From: Sindora glabra
Taxonomy: Eukaryota > Streptophyta > Magnoliopsida > Fabales > Fabaceae
Direction: 5' to 3'
DNA: 64,000 nucleotides
NCBI GenBank assembly: GCA_020226215.1
Contig: CM035234.1
Coordinates: 75,285,135 to 75,349,134, forward strand
Shown: positions 58,881 to 64,000 of the stretch, piece after piece
How the letters are laid out: each line of letters opens with the position of its first letter
How positions within the stretch are numbered: the stretch's first letter is position 1
Position numbers and translations under genes: made by a program
Notes under the pieces: generated by a model
Databases searched by the model: none
Seen by the model: the letters and a program-made list of their open reading frames with translations, nothing else
Told to the model about the DNA's origin: nothing

Positions 58881-61800
58881 TAATTCAAGCATTTTTCTAT
58901 AAATATGATTGAAATAGTGAAACAAAAAGAAGTACAAAATAGAAAAATAAATATTTGAGTTAATTAATAACTATAAATAATTATGAGTGAATAAAAATGG
59001 ATAAAGAAATTTATTTTTCATCTTAAATGGAAAAGAATAAATGAATCTTTATTTTTCATCACTTTATTACTCTTTTGAATCAATCAAAAGAGTTTTTAGG
59101 GAGAGATTATCAAATTACTAGCTGTTTAATCTTTACAATGTTTACATAAATCTTGCAGCGAATAATAGGGGCAAAATCACTTAAAGAATAATGTTCTTTT
59201 GTAATATGTTTTAAGCACATTATATTTTCTAACTTATTTTTTGTTTATTTTATGATATCTTCTAATAAGGGTTTTGAAGGTTTCATCTCATATCAAATAG
59301 CAAAGATACATGAGTAAGAAAAGATGCTTTTCTCATAATTGAGTTAGAATCAGATATAGAATATTGAAGGAAATAATATTTTGATTTCATTGTATGATTT
59401 TTATAGTGCAATGTCAATACATAATTGAAAATATAGAAGACAAATGGATGTTGAATTTTTTAGAGTTCAAAGTTGTTGCATAAGATAAGTGATTATTACT
59501 TTACTCATTTGTTTGTGCTACACAAATGAAGTTTTCTATATGTATATGCAAAAAAATAACTTGAAATTTATATGTATAGTATTCAACATATTTCTAACAA
59601 TTATATTGCATAAAATTTTCTCTTCTCTCTATCTATTCTTCCCACAAAGTGCATTCTACACTAACACCAATGGCCACCCCACAACCCTTTTAAGTCTAGG
59701 AGACAAGCTTGCAACATGTTTTCTAAAATTTGAATAGTTCTCTCTGATTGTCCATTAGTATGGGGATGGTGAGTTATGCTAAAATTTAATATTTTTGTTC
59801 CTAAAGCCTTATCTAGGCTTCCTTAAGAGTATGATGCCATGTAGTTTTACAATCTCCCTTCCATAAAACTTTGCTAATTTCTTTAGAGATGTATTAACTC
59901 TATTCGCTAAGAATAAGTTAAATTAGTTAAATGATTTACTATTACCCTTATAATATTAAGTCTTTTAGGATATCAACGTAGACTCACCACAAAGTCCATG
60001 ATCACATGTCTCCATTTCCATTTAAGAATAAAAAGTGGTTGTAATTCATTTGTTGGCTTTTGGTGTTCTAACCTAACTTCTTAATACACTAAACAATAAG
60101 GTACAAATTATGTTATTTCTTTTTTCATTTTATTCCAACAAAAAGTTTTCTTTCAAGTTTATAGATTTTTGTGCCCTTGGGCAAATAACATATCTTAAAC
60201 TATAAGCTTAAGTTAAAATATCTTCCTCTTAAGCCTTATTGTTAGGAGCATATGTTTTATTATCAAACCTCAAAGATCCATTATCATGTACAAAAAAGTC
60301 AAATTAAGTACTAGATTTCACTACTTGTTTAACCTTTGAAGATAAGTGTCATTATTTTGACTTATTTTAATATTTTCCTAACAATGTAGGTTTAACTCTC
60401 AAACATGCTAGCTATGCCATTAATTTCTTAGATTTCACCTCAAAATCCAATCTTTTCATGTCTTCCAAAATGTATCTTTAAGTGGTAAACAAGTAAGCCA
60501 GACTTTTAGTTAATTTTTAACTTAAAGCATTTGCCACTATATTGCCTTACTAAAATGGTAATTTATGGTGAAGAGATATTTTAAGGTTTTATGATTACCA
60601 AAGATATCATATTACCATATATGTAATGTATCCAAGTCTTAAGAGCAAACATTATGGAAAACCATTCCAAATCATGTATAAGATAATTCTTCTCATAAGT
60701 TATAAGTTATCTAAAAGCATATGCGACCACATGATCATCTTGCATTAGAACACAACCTAGACCATGCTTTAAAACATTACAAAAAATGTTGACACCTTGA
60801 TTGTGATAGGAATAGTAAGAATTAAGACATAAACCAAACATTGCTAAACTTCCATAAAATTTTTCTCACACTTATTATACCTTTCAAATTTAGTTCATTT
60901 TCAAGTTAGGTAATATAATTGTGCTTCGATGGAAGTAAAACATTTAACTAAGTATTGATAATATCTTATAAGTCCTAAAAAGCTCCGAATCTAAGATACT
61001 AACATTGGTTTTTCCTAATTCACTACTACCTTTATTTTTTAAAGATCTATAAAAGGTCAATCTATAGATGTAATCTATCCCAAAAAGGATTTATTACCCA
61101 TTCAAAATTCACATTTTATCAATTTAGCATATAATTTATTCTCTTTAAGAGTCTACAACACTATTCTTAAGTGCTCTTCATGATTTTCCATGCTCCTTGA
61201 ATGTATCCAAATATCATTAATAAAAATCACTATAAATTGACCTCAAAACAATTTGAACACTTTATTCATAAGGTCTATAAATGTAGCTAAAGTATTAGTT
61301 TACCTAAATGGCGTAACTTGGAACTCATGATAACCATACCTTGTTTTGAAGGTAGTTTCATGGATATTTTCAATCTTCACCTTTATCTGATGATAACCTG
61401 ATTAAAGATCTACTTTAATGAAAATAAATGCTTCTTGTAACCTATTGAATAAATCATTCATTTGAGTTAAAGTGTACCAATTCTTTATTATAGCTTTGTT
61501 TAATTCATGATACCCCATGTATAATCTCAATAAGCCATCATTCTTTTTAATAAATAAAACATTTAGTGCCTCTTTATCTAATAACTTTTTAACTTTTTAA
61601 TTTAGTTGGAGTAATTTGATAAAGAACATTAGATATAGGTTTTATTCTTGGTATAAATTCAATTGCAAATTCCACTTCTTTGTTTAAAAGCATGTTAAGA
61701 TGTCATCACAAAAAAATCAAGAGCCTTTTTTACTATAGTTATGTCATTGAAGCTCATCTTTTCACTTTTAGTATCTTTGATAAATGCAAGATAACCTACC

Positions 61801-61960
61801 TAACCCTCTGCTAGTATCTTTTGTGCTTGAATTGTCAATGCTAAAAAAGATATGTCTTACTCATATTTCTAATAAAGCTAAACTCTAGTAAACTTGGAAT
61901 CTTAAACCTTACGTCATTCTTCTAACAATTCACAAAAACAAAGGTTTTATTAATCGATCA

Positions 61961-64000
61961 GCACCTAGAATAACATTAAAATCCTAAATGTTAAGTATAA
62001 ACAAAGTAAAAGGAAAATTTTAGTCATTATATTAATCATGCATAATTTATATATTTGATTTGTAACTTACTTACTACTATCAGAGTGTCTTGTTAATGTG
62101 CAAAAATTTATCTATATTATTTCCTCCTATTTCATGCTTCTTAATGTATTACATTTACTTAATTTAATAGAATTGGCCTTGTTTTGTATTCTGAGATTGG
62201 TTTTACAATGTTTTGAATTTGTTTAGTTAATGAAGGATTTTTATACTATTTCATATTTTTTTGTTATATCTTGAGTTTCAAATATTAGATTAAAGTGATC
62301 TTTATATAGTTAGAAAGCTTAAAGAAAGCCCGATAACTTTGATATTTTGATTAAAACCTAATTCAAACACTTGGAACATCTTATTTAGTTAAGAAATTAA
62401 AGCCTTATTTTTTATTTCAGTTGAGCTAACTTCAATTTTTGGGCCATATCTAAAGCTCTAGAGATCTAATTAATGTGAAACTAGTGCTTATAGCTTCCTA
62501 AGACCTAGCTTTACAATTTGATATTTATGATTTACCAAAACTATGCAGTTTTGGTGGTCTTGTATTATGTGCAAATTAGACCTATGAAATTTTACTACTG
62601 TAAATATTGTAATTCATTGCTTTGCAAGATAGGTTCTAAGCTTCTAAAAATTAGCAAAGCCCTATTTTTGTAACCTCAAGAGGCATAGGAATTAGGTTTA
62701 TTAGGTTTTCAAGTCAAAGGATTAGGCAAGAACACACATATTAGACTTTACACATTACATAATTCAATAGATAACTTTTCTTCTTCTTCTAGTTTTCTTG
62801 TTCTTCAATCACGAAAAGCTAAACTTTTAGTTAATTCAAGAATTTTAAAGCTTATCTCTATTAGATCATGGGATCCTAATTTGTAATAATGACTTCTTCT
62901 AATTAATTTTCTCTTTCCCCTAATTCTTTGTACTGATTGCTTTGAAATTATATAAGTTGAATGTTAATTTAGGGTAATTAGTGTTTAACCTTGTGACTTC
63001 TGATCTTTTGCTATTTTTATGTTGAAATATGGTTAGTTAATCATAATTTTACACATAAGGATAAAAGGTTAATAGATTAAATTAAAGGTTTCTAATTTAA
63101 TTGCTCAATTCAACTAAATTTTATTTTTAAATTAATTTCAATCTAAGTTCTTCATAAATTATAATGATTACTTAATTTAGTTAATCTTAATTGATTAAAT
63201 CCTAAATAGTTATTTAGTGTAGGATTTATGAATTATTGTAAGGGTTTTAGATAATTCAAGATTGAAAAACTAATTCAAATGGTTAAATATTTTGTGATAT
63301 ATGATTAATCCATATTAAAAGCTCTCAAATCTTTGAATTGATTGCTTCAATATATTGATTTTTTTTCTTGCTATTTTATTTATGTGTTTTTATTTTGTTT
63401 AATACATTTATTTCAATTTCAAATCAAGCCCCCTAATTTTGATTATGTATTCATTCTACATTCTGCATTCTATCTAAATTCTACTTACTTTCTAATTCAT
63501 TATTGTTTAACTTTGGTTTGCATTCATTCCTTTTGTTTTTAGTGCATAAAAGATTTAAACAATTATGTAATCATTGTTCATAAGTCAATTAAGAAAAGAT
63601 AAATTAAAGGATCACTAAGGTATAACCTGATTTGTCTCACTATAGAGCATTATTTTTAGCAAATTAGTAATAATCTAATTTTAGTGTGTTGTGACACATT
63701 ATCACCTGTCATGAGCTAGTCTAACTATGACAGACATGGGAACCACTAATTGGTTCTTGCTATTCCTATTAAATGTCAATGTATACAAATTCCTAATTTC
63801 TAACTTTATGAATTAAATGAACAAAGTCTCCTTTGTTTAACAAACTTTTGAAGAGGGGTAATTCCTTAAAGACATAGATGCAACCCTTATAAAAATATGG
63901 ACATACAATATGGAATGTAAATAAATATGTTTATCACTTGACATTCAACACTTTTTACAGATAACCACAGTTAACTCTTTTCCAACTATCAATTATTAAA
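61961..64000. other. AT-rich DNA at the right edge, no recognised gene
   Basis: Only short frames without motifs are visible. Some of it could be the gag and left part of the gypsy element on the minus strand, but I cannot support any domain. Confidence 0.45.

Larger units (their letters stand above)
54792..59666 (+). mobile_element. Non-coding LTR retroelement (LARD-like) inserted in the gypsy integrase
   Basis: Two long direct repeats, 54792-56150 (1359 bp) and 58148-59666 (1519 bp), begin TGTTTGAACTAGTTTGTA / TATTGGAACTAGTTTATA and end in CACTAACA. The 2.0-kb interior has no recognisable coding domain. A purine stretch (AAAATAGGG) before the right copy suggests plus orientation. The surrounding integrase frame is interrupted exactly at its borders. 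I could not identify a clean target duplication (TTAAA against CCAAT), which may reflect decay or recombination. Confidence 0.75.
54150..61960 (-). mobile_element. Ty3-gypsy pol (RT, RNase H, integrase), decayed and split
   Basis: Read on the minus strand from about 61700: EFAIEFIPRIKPIS and RT with GYHQIKVKIENIHETTF then FINDIWIHSRSMENHEEHLR (degenerate YADD box, about 61450-61150). RNase H follows (KNYLIHDLEW-like, YGN, about 60700-60550), then integrase with MDFVVSLR, VIVNHLTN and PYTNGQSERTIQILENMLQA up to 59667. A foreign LTR element then intervenes, and from 54791 the integrase resumes with LVEFIYNNSY. It ends with YKLTLPPLLLSAHNVFHFPM and LRKYIHNLSH (54430-54330). This order is that of chromovirus-like gypsy elements. 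Many stops make it dead; its own LTRs were not found. Confidence 0.82.

Noticed and set aside
59667..59740. Plus-strand frame across the right LTR end and the gypsy integrase
   Set aside because: The conserved integrase reading is on the minus strand; the plus frame is its shadow.
1..64000. CRISPR arrays, bacterial operons, phage or viral genomes
   Set aside because: There are no regular spacer-repeat arrays, no dense coding and no viral capsid genes; introns and plant transposons show nuclear plant DNA.

Overview
The window is nuclear DNA from a flowering plant, very probably a eudicot. It is extremely AT-rich, has spliceosomal introns, carries pieces of chloroplast DNA, and is filled with plant transposon families (PIF/Harbinger, MuDR-like, CACTA, Ty3-gypsy, Ty1-copia, L1-type and RTE-type LINEs). 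I cannot name the species. There is no operon, CRISPR array or other prokaryotic system.

Host genes are few. At the left edge, on the minus strand, are the first two coding exons of a SPIN1/QUAKING-like KH-domain RNA-binding protein gene (rest outside the window). Near the middle, on the plus strand, is a membrane-anchored RING-H2 E3 ubiquitin ligase gene with a single coding exon (30251-31969) and a probable 5'-UTR intron that holds an RTE LINE fragment. On the minus strand at 42037-42606 is an intronless CML42/CML43-type calmodulin-like gene with its TATA box.

The rest is layered mobile DNA. 1679-6917 is a PIF/Harbinger element with a TAA target-site duplication (TSD), a three-exon transposase that reads through to 419 aa, and a Myb/SANT-like partner gene broken by one TAG. 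8681-10732 is a 5'-truncated LINE with an identical 18-bp TSD, apparently inside an older TIR element. 16330-18500 is a chimeric plastid insertion (ndhE start, trnK-psbA, accD), followed by a LINE RNase H remnant and a decayed Ty3-gypsy pol. 24050-27260 is a decayed MuDR-like transposase split by an 833-bp MITE. 32575-40826 is a second, dead Harbinger relative whose Myb-like gene was split by a 1671-bp solo LTR (5-bp TSD). Immediately beyond it is a 291-bp LINE end with a 13-bp TSD. 43672 onward holds copia remnants, then an LTR-like pair (45076-45391, 51396-51737) enclosing a 3666-bp non-autonomous CACTA element. 54150-62000 is a gypsy pol (minus strand) whose integrase is split by a non-coding LTR retroelement with 1.36- and 1.52-kb LTRs.

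The genes do not form a pathway. The value of the window is its readable insertion chronology, one possibly recently mobile Harbinger, and the rearranged plastid insertion. All family calls come from reading the sequence and recalling family motifs; no database search was run.
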